From assembly GCA_028455995.1 (NCBI GenBank), contig JABELC010000004.1, positions 2,294,001 to 2,358,000 on the forward strand: DNA of 64,000 nucleotides, read 5' to 3'. How positions within the stretch are numbered: position 1 is the first letter of the stretch; the number at the start of each line of letters is the position of its first letter. The notes beneath the pieces were generated by a model that made no database searches, had not been told where the DNA came from, and saw only the letters and a list, made by a program, of their open reading frames with translations. The DNA comes from Scleromitrula shiraiana (lineage: Eukaryota > Ascomycota > Leotiomycetes > Helotiales > Sclerotiniaceae). Of this stretch, positions 1-11,815 are shown piece after piece. Made by a program: the position numbers and the translations under genes.

Positions 1-1376
1 GGATTCTTGGTTTCCGGAACTCATGTAGGAGTCAAAGCAACCAATAAGTCTACTCCAGATCTTGCATTTCTTGCTTCAGAAACTCCATGTGCAGCTGCAG
101 CAGTCTTCACCAAAAACAAATTTCAAGCCGCTCCAGTTACTGTGAGTAGAAAGATTTTGCAAAATAGAAACAATGCTGGAATTCGTGGGGTCATTATCAA
201 TTCAGGATGTGCAAATGCCGTGACTGGAAAGGGTGGGATGGAAGATGCTGAGAAAATGGGTGCCGAAGCTGATAAATGCTTCGGCTCTCCAAACGATGGG
301 AAAGGTGCAAGTACGATAGTGATGAGCACTGGAGTCATTGGTCAAAGGTCGGGAGCCATTCTGTTTTTCAATCAGAAAGTGTGGATGCTAAAACTCTTAC
401 TAGGTTACCAATTCAAAAAATACTACTTAGAATTCCCTCTGCATTCGATGGTCTAGGAAGCTCTCACGATCATTGGCTATCGACCGCCCAAGCCATCTGC
501 ACAACTGATACATTTCCAAAGCTTGTTTCCCGAACCTTTTCTTTACCTTCTTCCCCGGACGTTGAATACAGGATGGCTGGTATGACAAAGGGTGCCGGAA
601 TGATCCATCCGAATATGGCGACTTTGTTGGGAATGATAGCGACAGATGCACCAATTGCACCAGCACTGTTGCCATCACTTTTGACAAATGCAGTCAACAG
701 ATCGTTCAACGCTATTTCCATCGATGGTGATACCTCTACAAACGATACAGTTGCTGTATTGGCCAACGGAGCAGCCGGGGGTAAAGAGATTACATCGACA
801 TCTTCCGAAGACTATAAAACATTTCAAAAAGTTTTGACTGGTTTCGCCACTGATCTTGCTAAGCTTGTGGTTCGGGATGGTGAGGGAGCAACCAAGTTCG
901 TGACTATTCGTGTCACAGATGCTCCTTCTGAGGTTGGAGCACGTAGGATTGCTAGCACTATCGCAAGATCTCCACTTGTAAAGACTGCTTTATATGGTAA
1001 AGATGCCAATTGGGGCAGAATTTTATGCGCTACTGGGTATTCGCAAATATCAGAACCAGGCATGCCAATAAACGAAGTTCCTGAAATTGTACCAGAGAAG
1101 ACTAGTGTCTCATTCATTCCCACTGATGGTTCCTCAGAACTCAAGCTTTTGATAAATGGAGAACCGGAGATGGTAGACGAAATACGTGCTGCCGAGATAC
1201 TTCAACACGAGGATCTCGAGATCTTAGTTAGCCTCGGAGGAGGAAAAGAGGAGGCCGTATACTGGACTTGTGATTATAGGTACGTTTTCAACCCTAACAA
1301 CCACCCTTTTGCGAGAACAAACTAACCAAAAGATAGTCATGAATACATCACAATTAATGGGGATTACAGGACATAA
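1..1376 (+). CDS. ARG7: Ornithine acetyltransferase (ArgJ family), 3' part
   Basis: Mitochondrial arginine biosynthesis enzyme that moves acetyl from N-acetylornithine to glutamate; many family members also make N-acetylglutamate. The 5' end lies outside the window, and the first visible codons already read as mature protein (SGTHVGVKAT). Exons are 1-347, 404-1279 and 1337-1376, giving 420 visible residues; about 45 N-terminal residues are probably missing. Intron 1 splits the Arg codon of GQR|LPIQK and intron 2 the Ser codon of CDYS|HEY; both are GT-AG and restore the family sequence. The self-cleavage motif MIHPNMATLLG is present, with the Thr nucleophile encoded at 621-623, and KDANWGRI follows downstream. 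The two apparent overlapping reading frames come from intron 1, not a frameshift. The gene converges on the complex I subunit gene, whose stop is 379 bp away. Confidence 0.95.
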
Positions 1377-1755
1377 GAGCTTGAATTATCAAAGTGGAGC
1401 AATATGAAAAGTCTTGAAACTAACCGCTACAGAATCGTAATATTCCGAAAAGCAACAGGCTAATGTGGCTGCGCGTGGGGGCAGATGGTAGCTTAGTATG
1501 ATTGATGCAGCGATGATGTGAAAAGTTTAGATACCCAGAAATGTATCATGTCCATAGTTAGTTGATCACTGTGTTCATCACCGGTTCGAATATAAGATCA
1601 TAGAATCGTATATGAACAATCCAGTAGCCTACTTTGGCATATATCAAGTCTCAAGTATCAGTTCAAACCAGTGAGAGCCGTAGAAACAGTGCAACGCTAA
1701 TTTCATTCTCTATTCATCCATGCATCCGATTTATGTACAAGTCCAAATCACCAAC
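1377..1755. other. Convergent intergenic spacer
   Basis: Region between two convergent stop codons. No supported gene seen. A GGTTCGAAT string near 1583 resembles a tRNA B box, but no acceptable cloverleaf could be drawn. Confidence 0.6.
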
Positions 1756-2530
1756 TCATGCCGACCTCTCAACAGTTTCTGGAGTCCAAGCAGTAATCTT
1801 TGGCTTAACACTAAAACACACAAATTCAGTTCCCCGCATATTTCCAAATATGAAAAAGGATATACTCACGTAGAATAGGTCTTGAATGCACCTCGACTAG
1901 CCGTGAAATTCGGTCTATGATCTGGTAACTCCCAACTTCGAACTTTAGTTTGTAAGATTGGGTCTTCAGTCGGTGGCTTATCGACCATGTATGAAACCCA
2001 AGCGTGCCATCCGGGCTCGATCTGTGATCTGTAGATTGTAGTTACGCACGTTAGAATGCGAATGGTGGGATTTGATGGAATATAAGGTACTCCTTACGGG
2101 TCGTATTCATCGTCTTTGTAGTCTATCCATCTTGTTCGTACTATAGGTTTACCTTCATGAGTATGGTTCCGATGAAATGAAGAGGGGATCCCGTACAAGG
2201 TAACTCGTCTGCCAAGTTCTCGAAATATTTGTTGCCATATCGATCTTGAGCGATCAAGGTACCGGCTTTGGTATCACCTGTTTTCTCGTGAGCCTCACTC
2301 TCCTCCCACTTGTTCCCATTATTGAATACCTATGTACTATATCCCCGAAGCTCAGCTATCAGTCTCATACTCGTGCCGAGAGAAGTTCACTCGTTCGAAG
2401 TGTACTTACATGCATTTGGTGAAGAGCATCCTTTAAAATATTAGCGAATTACCAGACACAACCCGCAGGATAAGTATACCTTGATTCCAGCTCGGCGCAG
2501 ATTGCGCAACGTCCTCATAATTGTCGACAT
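1756..2530 (-). CDS. NDUFA12: Complex I accessory subunit NDUFA12 (B17.2/13.4 kDa type)
   Basis: Peripheral-arm subunit of mitochondrial NADH:ubiquinone oxidoreductase. No long single reading frame exists; the gene was rebuilt from seven exons (minus strand): 2480-2530, 2410-2430, 2330-2336, 2197-2277, 2098-2140, 1870-2028 and 1756-1810, total 417 nt and 138 aa, close to the fungal family length. Recognisable segments are the start MSTIMRTLRNLRRAGIK, then DALHQMH, YIGDTKAGTL, DRYGNKYFENL, ELPLRTRWIDYKD, IEPGWHAWVSYMVDKPPTED and the tail VKPKITAW. The third exon is only 7 nt (encoding YI plus the first base of Gly). Skipping that splice and reading on from 2329 is also open but inserts about 20 residues the family lacks. 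The gene is divergent from PGS1, with starts 212 bp apart. Confidence 0.9.
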
Positions 2531-2742
2531 GTTGGTGGTGATGCAATGGCTTTGCTTGTTCTCTAACAAATCAATAAATTGAGGTTCAGTAAAGGTCGTC
2601 GCCCGCTCTCATTTCGGAACGCCGCTTTTGCGCTAGTGACCATATCGAAAGCCTCGTCAAATCCCAAACCTCAGATTTACAAGCACAACCAAATACGGTA
2701 TTTTTTGTTTGCAGACAATTGGCAAGAGGAAGGAAAGAAGGT
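2531..2742. promoter_or_regulatory. Shared promoter of NDUFA12 and PGS1
   Basis: A 212-bp spacer between divergent start codons of two mitochondrial genes, so it must hold both 5' UTRs and promoters. No motif was recognised with confidence. Confidence 0.6.
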
Positions 2743-4570
2743 ATGATTATTCGGAATATTACAAGATGCCCTCGCATACGAAAGGTTCCGAATTTTCGAG
2801 CTCCAGCCCAACGCTTTAAACAGCGCAGCTTTTCGACTTCTACAAATTCTACAACAGCAGCCGCTCCTATAGCGACACCCGCATCAATGTTGGGTGCTTT
2901 CACGAATGAATGCGATAAGATAGCACCCAAATTTGAAGTTCATGGCTCACAGATACAAATTTTACGGACTCCTTCGGACTTTTATGAGATATTGAAGGTT
3001 AGGATATAATGTTATAAGGTGGAAGATGTGGAAGGGAGAAATGCTGATGGATGGATATAGAGTAAAATACTGGCAGCAGAAACACGGATTTTCTTATCGA
3101 CTTTGTATATAGGAAAGACAGAACATGAATTAGTTAGTTCAATACAAAAATTATTCCGAATCAGCACAGAAACAAATATAATAACAAATGCAAATAGATA
3201 TCGACGCTGCAACAAGCACTTCGTGCTAAACCCAATCTCAAACTTAGTATTCTCACTGATGCACTTCGAGGCACAAGAGAATCCCCCAATCAATCATGTG
3301 CCTCGTTACTCGCACCATTGGTGTCGGAGTTTGGCGCTGATAGGGTGGAGTTGAGAATGTATCATACACCCAATTTGACGGGATTGAGGAAGAGATGGAT
3401 CCCGAAAAGGATCAATGAAGGTTGGGGTTTACAACATATGAAGCTGTATGGAGTGGACGATGAAATCATCATTTCTGGGTATGTATCAAAGTCAAAAATT
3501 TAAAGGGCAGAAGTTGACATGATTTTAATAGAGCAAATCTATCAAGTGATTATTTCACAAATCGTCAAGATAGATATCATGTGTTTTCATCCAAAGAAGT
3601 CACAGAGTATTTTTATAAGATTCACGATGCCATCTCGAGTCTAAGTTTTCTGGTTACACCAGACACTCAACTACCAGCAGGCTATACACTCGAATGGCCA
3701 ACTTCAAACTCATGTCCTTCTCCATTGACAGATCCCAAAACTTACAAGTCACATGCCGCATCAATTCTAACGCCATTAATCCAACCATCTGCAACTTCAA
3801 GGACAACATCAAATTCGAGTGTCGAACCCGATACTATCATCTACCCTATTTCCCAGTTCACACCTCTCTTCCCCCACAGCGCCAACCACCCCGACCCCTC
3901 CACCGAACTTCCACTTCTCACCCGTCTTCTAACCCATCTAACCCAACCCACCGCCCCTCCCTCATCCTGGACCTTCACGGCCGGTTATTTCAACCCCTCA
4001 CCTCACCTAACCCGACTACTCCTCTCCACTCACTCCACCTCCAACACCGTTCTCACAGCCTCCCCACACGCAAACGGCTTTTATAACTCCCCTGGTATAT
4101 CCGGCATGTTACCCGCCGCATACACACTTTTGAGTCGGAAATTCCTCTCGGCCGCACAAGCTCAATCGCCAAAACCTGACATCACGTTAAGGGAATGGAA
4201 AAGAGGTGTGGTTAATGAGGAAGGAGGGTGGACTTATCATGCTAAAGGATTATGGGTATCCTTTTTATCTCCTGCGCCCAAAGGAGATTTGAAAAATAAA
4301 GACGAAAAAGAAGTGGAGTTTACTCCAGCAATAACGGTGATTGGTAGTAGTAATTATACGAAGAGATCGTACACATTGGATCTGGAAACGGGAGTGGTGA
4401 TTGTTACGAAGGATGAGGGATTAAGGAAAAGGTTGAAGGAGGAGAGGGATGGACTGGGGGAATGGGCCGGGGAGGTGGGTATGAGGGAGTTTGAGAGTAG
4501 TGAAAGGAGGGTTGGGCTGCATGTCAGGATTGCTATGTGGATTGTTGGGGTGGTGGGTGGGGCTTTGTAG
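2743..4570 (+). CDS. PGS1: Phosphatidylglycerophosphate synthase (PGS1)
   Basis: Mitochondrial CDP-diacylglycerol--glycerol-3-phosphate 3-phosphatidyltransferase, the committed step to cardiolipin. Exons 2743-2997, 3061-3132, 3198-3478 and 3532-4570 give 548 aa. The Arg-rich, acid-free N-terminus (MIIRNITRCPRIRKVPNF) is a good mitochondrial presequence. Phospholipase D superfamily motifs are visible: HMKLYGVDD (HxKx4D) with GANLSNDYF after it, and a second YHAKGLW followed by GSSNYTKRSYTLDLE. NRQDRYHVF sits at the start of exon 4. The ATG at 2743 is the first in frame; a TTG lies upstream at 2719. The last exon is C-rich near 3840-4080 and G-rich near 4395-4570. The C-terminus ends in a hydrophobic stretch. 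Confidence 0.95.
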
Positions 4571-6039
4571 GGAGTTGATGAGAGTCATGAGACTAGACTT
4601 GTATGATTAGACATAGGATGGAACTTTGAGAATTCCGAAATATTGACCTAGCTTTGACGAAACCAAGCAATACATTCTCGATCTCCTGTTCAAATACAAT
4701 TATCTATATTCTGGACGAATATCAAGATATGAGCTGTTAGACTGCTCAAGTAATCACAATATCAGTATATCAAACGAGTATGTGCTATGTCTTATAACTA
4801 TTGAAAGTTTTCGTCCAAGGAGTGAGGATCATTATAATATTTTTGGGAGTATTGAATAGCAGAAATTCGCCTTATCTTACAAAATCATATTCTAGTGATT
4901 GCTAAGAAATGATGAGTTGCTAAGTAGAATCATTTCTAATTATATAAAGAAATAATGGTAGAGTGCTCCGAATCTGCAAAATGTAGAACCCATGTGAGTA
5001 GCGAGTGATAATAAGGGCAGCCAAGTGAGGATAATGTGAGTAGACAAGTAATCGATAGCGGGAGGAAATTTGTTGAAATTGCTGTCTATAATGTCATGGT
5101 GATCTGGAAAAGTGGTTGTAAATGAGCAGACAGGGAAAATCGAAGGCGAGCGTGAATACAAACTGAAGGAATGCATATCTCTGGGTTAGTAAGAGGAGAG
5201 AGACGAGAAAGAGATGATGGGTGGGAGAGAAGATGCTTGGAGATCAACGAGAAAGATAGATAGAATGGGCTGAACCCAATATTCTGACCGTCAGCATAGG
5301 GTATCTAGCAAGATACTGCCTACCACATTAGAATAATTCAAGTTGGGTACCAGCGCGTGAGTACTCTAGATAAGATGGCGACCTAGAATATCATATCACC
5401 AAGAAGGAATGACGCTACTATATTAAATAGCATGAAGAAAGGAATTGAAGCTCGATGCGTGATAGTAATCTCTATGTTACATCCTCCCGAATGAAACGAA
5501 CCCAACATCGGAGGAGCTGAACGGCTGTAGCCTTGAGCCGCTATATGCGATCAGGCCGGGAGCTGAACGATGAATCTTCTGATCGATTTTTAAAATCATT
5601 GCTTTCGAGTTTTTGTGGGGAGAGAAGGGTAATGCCCATCACGAAGAGATTGGGTCACTAATATGCAAGAATACATTAACATAGTTGTGCAATAAATATA
5701 AAGATGATCACCATAAGAATTCCTTCAAAATTGCCACCCTTGGGCCGAAATTTCTTAACTCGAGTACTTTTTAAACCCAACGAATAACAAATTTAAAAAA
5801 CTTTTTTTTTCACATCTAACCTTAAGCCAGCCCGAGTCCAATTCTAAAACTCCCAATATGCATGCATGTTAAGCGCGCAACTCCATACCTTCCCAAATAG
5901 CCTTAGAAACCAATGAACCAGCAAGCAAGCAAACAAATAAACAAAACAAAACAAAACAAACAAAAACAAAATTTGCCGACCGTAGACCGAAACCAGACCC
6001 CATTTTTAGACGCCTATGCGCGACATTATGACATATGAT
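4571..6039. other. Spacer after PGS1
   Basis: About 1.5 kb, AT-rich. No supported gene; a 78-codon minus-strand frame at 4940-5176 looks like chance. An AAACA/AACAA-rich tract lies at 5922-5971. Confidence 0.6.
5922..5971. repeat. A-rich CAAA/CAAAA simple repeat
   Basis: Imperfect run of AAGC, AAACA and CAAAA units just downstream of the hydrolase gene's stop codon. Confidence 0.8.
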
Positions 6040-6995
6040 TCAAACATTTTCTCCTGCGGCCCTTCTCAAGACCCCGGCAAACCAATCAGCACCGGACCCC
6101 AACCAACAACAACTTCCTGCCCCTTCGCATACCTCGATACTATCGATCATACTTCCAGATTCTTGGGCTGAACGTAACATGAGTCGGGCGTAGGGATCCG
6201 TGAGCACGTTATCTAACGGACAAAGAATATAAGTCGTGGGTATGGAACGCCATGCCGCTGTTGTGGTACGGTGGTACAGGGCTGAGATGGCTTGTGGTCT
6301 GAGAAAATGCGCGTACTAGTGACTGTTAGCATTATTGGCTGACATTTAATTAGAGGGTGAGACAAACATATTCGCCATGCGTGGCGGGCAAGTCATTGTA
6401 AAAAGTCCCGATCGCTGATGCAGCGGGAATGGCCATCGTGCCAACCTTGTGCTAAGATTTAGTGATTGTGAGCTAGAATTCGATCAAGAGCAAATATCAT
6501 GTCTAGAGAAGAATCTGGAAATATCTTCAAAGTATTGGAAGAATGTAGGAACAAATGACAGCTTACGCGTGAACTTGTAGAGGATTGTAGATAAGGGGGG
6601 AAAGAGCTATAGTCTCCCTCCTCACACATTTTGAATCCTTCTTGGACGATCCAGCCCATGACAAACACAACTCGTAAAACTCCACCTCTAAGACCTCTCT
6701 GAGACCTTTCAATTCTGCCAAGACCTTGCAAAGCATCGCCACCAGGAACACCAGCATACGAGTGTAGAATCACGATGACATCTTGCCCTTCTTCCAAAAA
6801 TCCTACTACTGTGTCTCTAATAGCTCTGGCATCCTGTGCTGGGTCGTTTGATGATGGTGTTCCATTCGTAGCTACTGATGGAAGGGTGACTGGGCAGACA
6901 GGATATCCATAAGATCCGAGAAGGGCTCCGAAAGGTTCGAAAATGCTTGAGGTATGGCAAAAGCCAGGAACACAGATAAATGTTGGTCTAGACAT
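6040..6995 (-). CDS. Alpha/beta hydrolase (AB hydrolase 6 / esterase-like)
   Basis: Small cytosolic-type alpha/beta hydrolase of the family including salicylate-esterase and hydroxynitrile-lyase-like proteins; substrate unknown. Exons (minus) are 6567-6995, 6368-6451 and 6040-6315, total 262 aa. Visible are the start MSRPTFICVPG with an oxyanion-loop His (FCHTSSIFEP), the nucleophile elbow ILHSYAGVPGG, TFYNDLP in exon 2, and the acid region TYILCPLDNVL in exon 3. The tail around SIEVCEGAGSCCWLGSG aligns with the family's CxAGHSPF segment but contains no His, so the triad looks incomplete. Start 6995 is chosen because an in-frame ATG at 7058 lies inside a TATATATG box. Intron 2 has a GCTAAC branch point. 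Confidence 0.8.
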
Positions 6996-7055
6996 GGTAT
7001 GAGAACTTAAAACTGATGCGAGAACTGGAGAATATCCAACTTCCAACAGTTGCTT

Positions 7056-7063
7056 CATATATA
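7056..7063 (-). promoter_or_regulatory. Candidate TATA box of the hydrolase gene
   Basis: TATATATG on the minus strand, about 61 bp upstream of the ATG at 6995. It overlaps the alternative ATG at 7058, which argues for the downstream start. Confidence 0.45.
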
Positions 7064-9558
7064 GGCAAAAACATCTTCACACTTAGTCTCACGCTTAGTG
7101 TGTATCCAACTTTAAGCTAACTAATCATGGCCATGGAAGCGTAGAATTCAAGAGTGATGTCGATCCCCCCTGACCAAGTTTTGCTTTGAGGCTGCGCGGT
7201 CAGTCGAGTATTTTTGCATTCGTACATCCATCCAATGGAATTTGAGAAGCGCAATCATAGTCATTAATAGTCAAAAAAACCAATTAATAACCGCCACGGG
7301 TCTTCGGGCGACTCAGTCATAAAATTCATCCGGTCTGCAAATATACCGTGCCCGAACATTTGGGTGGATGTCTCGCGATGACTGGGACCTTCCCGATTGA
7401 TCTGACTTAGGTAGTATCTCAGGGATACAATTCCTGAACCTGATGCGTGAAACTATTTCGAGGGATTTTGACGAGAGATCTGGTTCGGGTTCTTACTCCC
7501 CCGTGCTCGTCTATGCCCAGCGCCACACGCGCAATAGAAGCTTGGGCATTCCATCGTTCTGAAACTATCAGATAGGTACGAGAAAGATGACGAACGAAAA
7601 TAATAGTAGATGTACAATCTAAGAGATAAAACTGAAGGGGCAGTGATGCGCGAGAAGTATAGACTAACATGCGCTTAATCCATATACAAGTTACTCCTAA
7701 GATAGACGCAAAATACTATATATAGCCAACATAGGTCCTAATGTATAAGAGGTCGCTTGTGCCGCGTTAAACGGCCATGCACTGCCTCAATAGGAAAATA
7801 AATTCTCAGAATGAATAACTTTTCAAAATACGAACGAGAAATGTTATCCAAACAACTTGTTTGAGAGTTTCTCGGGATATTGGGCTATGACAAGGAATAA
7901 CCAACAAACCTCGTCCACAGAAATACATCATTTTCTCATGTATGTATACAACCGTAATGTAGTCATCATTTGGAATCCTCATCAAGCGCCTATATAAAAA
8001 TGGTAACCTTATTTTCAATAGAGAAGGATCGTCAGCTTCCAGAATATTGAACATTTGATATATCGTTTGACTATCGATCCTCTTTCTGTATGCGTGAGTG
8101 AGATGCTTTCAGCGTTGAATGTCTTGTGCGATATAATATTGGCTGATCGAATGATACACTACCGGGAAGGAGGCGTAAGCAATGAAAAATAAATTGGGGC
8201 TTTGGTCATGAAATGGAAAATATCCATGATGAGGATGGAAATAGAGTCTACTAGAGCCTGAAGATAGTCGATTTCTTATTGCGATTGAAGCCTGAAGCTG
8301 AAGTTGAAATCCAATGACGTCAAGTCTTGAGTATAATCCTGATAACTTTCGATGAGAGAGTAGAATAGTAGTTGTTGGTCTTGTTGGAACGATTCTTTTC
8401 TTTGGAAGTTTGGCCATGCATCTTGGTGCATGATATTACTTTGTAAATAGGTGTGGCGTAGTAGACCTTTCGCTTAGTTCTAAGATTAGAAACCACTAGA
8501 TATACATCAAACGATATAGTTCTACCCTCGTATGAACACAAAACCTACCCTACATAATAGCCCAAATAGGTACTCGTGGGTGTGGGTGGAACTTCTAAAG
8601 TTGCCACAAAGATCTCTTCTTACCTTCCATAGAGTATCAGATAAATGAAGTCTTTGCGCCATGGGGAGCACAAGTCGCCCAATTGATCAACTCAATGGCA
8701 ACAACGGGTACAACCGCACTAAATACTGTAATCTCATCAAGGATTAGACCTTGCAAGATAAGCATCGCATCTTTGCCTTCTTTTGTCTTTCTCTTCCCCT
8801 TCCTCTTTTCCCTTCTTCTTTTCTTGCCTACTCTCCTTGTCCCGAGATCATGCCTTGAATGCATTCTAAAATATCCGAAATCGGCTTTGAGTACATACAT
8901 ACATCCCGAGGTAAGAAGTATGTAACGATGGGGACTTCTACAGTCATATAACTGGCCGCTCCTCGGGTATTATCTGTCATGCATATCTAGCCGGTATCCC
9001 ACTCCACATTTAGTGTATGTTCCGTCCATTACCTCGCATATCATCATCTGAGTGGGCAATCTCAAAGTTGGGGTACTTGTACTTTCTGGACAAGAGCGGG
9101 GTTTGGCGGTGCTGCACTAATTGCGGGTGCGGGCTAATTTGATCGAAAGAACGAACATACCCCGCCCCGTTTGGTAATATTAACTCTGAATTTTTCTAAA
9201 TTTTTGGCTTGCAAGACCTTCAACTTTATGACTTTATGCCTTCCTCAACTCTAGAGTCATTCAGAAAAGTCTTACTGAAGAATTCGTATCAGCACAAAAC
9301 AGACCATCGATCAGTAAATATCATAGAATGTTACATTTTCACAAGGAAAGCATGGTACAGCTCAAGATGTTCAATCAATCCACATCGACGTACCACGTAT
9401 GTACAGTATGCAGTATTACCCCTCCGGAGATCATTTTTCTTGCTTGACCTGCCTCATGAAGTCATTAGTTTATTGGCACGCCGAATTTTATCCAAACCGT
9501 TACGTAGAAAGTAGCAGTCAGAGTTAAGCAAAGTATCCCGGGGTACAGTTTACACGGA
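7064..9558. other. Spacer between divergent hydrolase and alpha-galactosidase genes
   Basis: About 2.5 kb between two divergent genes. Several 60-100 codon frames exist on both strands, but none shows a recognisable domain, splice continuation or composition unlike spacer DNA. No gene is called. Confidence 0.55.
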
Positions 9559-9566
9559 TATAAAAG
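9559..9566 (+). promoter_or_regulatory. Candidate TATA box of the alpha-galactosidase gene
   Basis: TATAAAAG, 77 bp upstream of the ATG at 9636, a position typical for a regulated fungal secreted-enzyme gene. Confidence 0.5.
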
Positions 9567-9635
9567 CATCAGATTATCCCATTCAGAATGTACCATTGAA
9601 ATCTTCGTTCCAAGACTTACGGATTTCTTTTGACG

Positions 9636-11454
9636 ATGTCTCCCAAAAACGTTTTGGCCGGTGCGATTACCGCATTACTATTCGCTGGAGCCAATGCCGT
9701 CAACAATGGACTTGCCATTACTCCCCAGATGGGATGGGACAATTGGAACGCACTAGGTTGTGATGTATCCGAAGAACTCCTACTCCAAACCGCCGACCTG
9801 ATCGTTGATTACGGACTCAAAGATCTGGGATACCATTATGTAATCCTGGATGATTGCTGGAGCAATGGACGAAATGCGAGTAACAATAATACCCTCATAG
9901 CCAATGCTCAGAAATTCCCGCAAGGAATGAAAGCGGTTGCGGACGCAATTCATGATTTGGGTCTGGGCTTTGGCATGTATTCCGATGCTGGTTTATACAC
10001 CTGTGGTGGATATGCAGGAAGTATGGGATATGAGATTGTGGATGCTAATTACTTCGCTGAGGTTGGGATTGATTATTTGAAATATGATAATTGCTACAAT
10101 ACAGGACAAGCTGGAACTCAATATCTGAGCGCCAATAGGTAAGGCAAATATTTCCAGCTTCTATAAAGAGAAGTATACCCAAATCCGTAAGTTAAGATCT
10201 AACTGAGATATATAGATATCGTGTAATGGCCGATGCACTCAATGCCACAGGTCGACCCATTCTCTACTCTCTCTGCAACTGGGGCGAAGATTCACCATGG
10301 AACTGGGGCTCCACAACAGCAAATAGTTGGAGAATTACAGGTGATGTGTATGACGCTTGGGATCGACCAGATGCCAGATGTCCTTGTGATGGTGACGATG
10401 CTTTCAACTGTGCATTACCGGGATTTCACGTGAGTATTTGATTTCGATCATGCACTCAAATCTATTACGCTATTTACGATACTCAATTCTCTTAATGTTA
10501 TATTGTGTTGATCTCTAACTAATTTACCTCACAGTGTTCGATCATCAACATCATGAACAAAGCATCGTTCGTAGTATCCAAAGCCCAACCCGGCGCATGG
10601 AACGATCTCGACATGTTAGAAGTAGGAAACGGGGGCATGACAGACGCAGAATACGTAGCCCACTTCAGCATGTGTAAGAAACCCCCCTCTTCAAAAAAAA
10701 AAAAAAACAAAAAAAAAAACATAAACAAAAACAAAAATCTCACAACCACCCAGGGGCCGCCGCCAAAAGTCCCCTAATCCTCGGCAACGATCTTCGCACT
10801 ATCCTCCCAGCCGACCTCAGCATAATCTCCAACCCAGCCGTAATAGCAATCAACCAAGATCCACTCGGCAGCAGTGCAGCCCGACGTTGGATAATCCCCG
10901 CATGCAACTCCTCATCCTCATCCTCATCCTCATCCTCATCCTCCACAGCCCCCTACCCCGAATCCCTCCAAATGTGGTCCGGCTACCTCAGCAGCACAAC
11001 CAACAGCACCAGCAACCCAGACATGGTCCTGCTGCTCATAAACGGCGGCAGCGTCCCCACAACCATGAGCGCCACGCTCGCCGATATCTTTATTGATTCT
11101 GGAACGGGGGGGACCGCGCCGCAGGTCTCGATTCCATGGGAACTGCGCGATTTGTGGGCGGATCGGATGAGCAATGAGACGGCGGCTGCGATTATAGAGA
11201 CGAGTAGGGAGGCGGGGAATGCGACGACGGGGTATAATGCTACGAGGATGGGGGAGGATACGGGGAGTAGGTATAATGCGACGGAGATGGGGTATGCGCA
11301 GGGGTTGAAGATGGGGAGGAGTGAGTTGTTGGGGGGAGTAGTGGGGACGGTGGAGCCGAGGGGGACGGTTACGGCGGAGGTGGAGGCGCATGGGGCGAGG
11401 TTGTTTAGGATGAGGCCGGTGGAGACGGGATTGAAGAAGAAGGATGAGTTATGA
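9636..11454 (+). CDS. Secreted alpha-galactosidase (GH27)
   Basis: Glycoside hydrolase releasing terminal alpha-galactose from melibiose- and raffinose-type or galactomannan substrates outside the cell. Exons 9636-10138, 10216-10429, 10535-10673 and 10754-11454 give 518 aa. An N-terminal signal peptide (hydrophobic core through ALLFAGANA) is followed by the GH27 start GLAITPQMGWDNWN. DDCW, the nucleophile motif YLKYDNC (Asp151) and the acid/base region SWRITGDV (Asp211) are present, then PGAWNDLDML. After the catalytic barrel comes a Ser-only linker coded by a TCCTCA microsatellite at 10909-10944, then a beta-domain with several NAT sequons. The first ATG (9636) is used; a TTG lies two codons upstream. 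The C-terminal exon switches from C-rich to G-rich near 11080. Confidence 0.95.
10909..10944 (+). repeat. In-frame TCCTCA microsatellite coding poly-Ser
   Basis: About six copies of TCCTCA, ending TCCTCC, inside the alpha-galactosidase coding exon. It encodes a serine run between the catalytic and C-terminal domains; unit length is a multiple of three, so copy changes keep frame. Confidence 0.9.
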
Positions 11455-11815
11455 TTATGAGTCATTGGGCTTGTTAGTGTGGAGTTAGTAATTACTGGAT
11501 CGTTTATATAGTGCAGTGATCTTATATGAATCCCCAGTTAAGAATCACCAATCATTTGGTAAATATATTTTTCTTAGTTTTTATGTACAGTATGCATATA
11601 TTGACAGTATTCTACCAGCAACTACACATACCCGTATAACACCTTTTAATCTTCTGTTCCATGCCGTTTATTTACTTGATCTCTAATCCATAGCTGATCA
11701 TATCCAATTCAAACTATGCATAACCAACCCAAACGACAAAACAAGAGAAAAATATTAAGTAGGTAGGTATGTAGGTGAGTATATATAGATCATCTCATCA
11801 TCTCCCTACTACACA
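11455..11815. other. Convergent spacer
   Basis: Between the alpha-galactosidase stop (+) and the ABC transporter stop (-). AT-rich 3' UTR-like DNA; nothing else seen. Confidence 0.6.

Noticed and set aside
276..456. Apparent frameshift in the ornithine acetyltransferase gene
   Set aside because: Explained fully by a 56-nt GT-AG intron (348-403) that restores GQRLPIQK.
1491..1600. tRNA-like signals (TAGCTTAGTATG and GGTTCGAAT)
   Set aside because: The spacing is about 80 bp and I could not draw acceptor and anticodon stems; both strings look incidental.
4940..5176. 78-codon minus-strand reading frame
   Set aside because: Phe/Ser/His-rich, no domain, no splice partner, and lies in AT-rich spacer.
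8637..8925. Overlapping 80-87 codon frames on both strands
   Set aside because: The sequence is a pyrimidine-rich tract; both frames are low complexity and mutually exclusive with no homology recognised.
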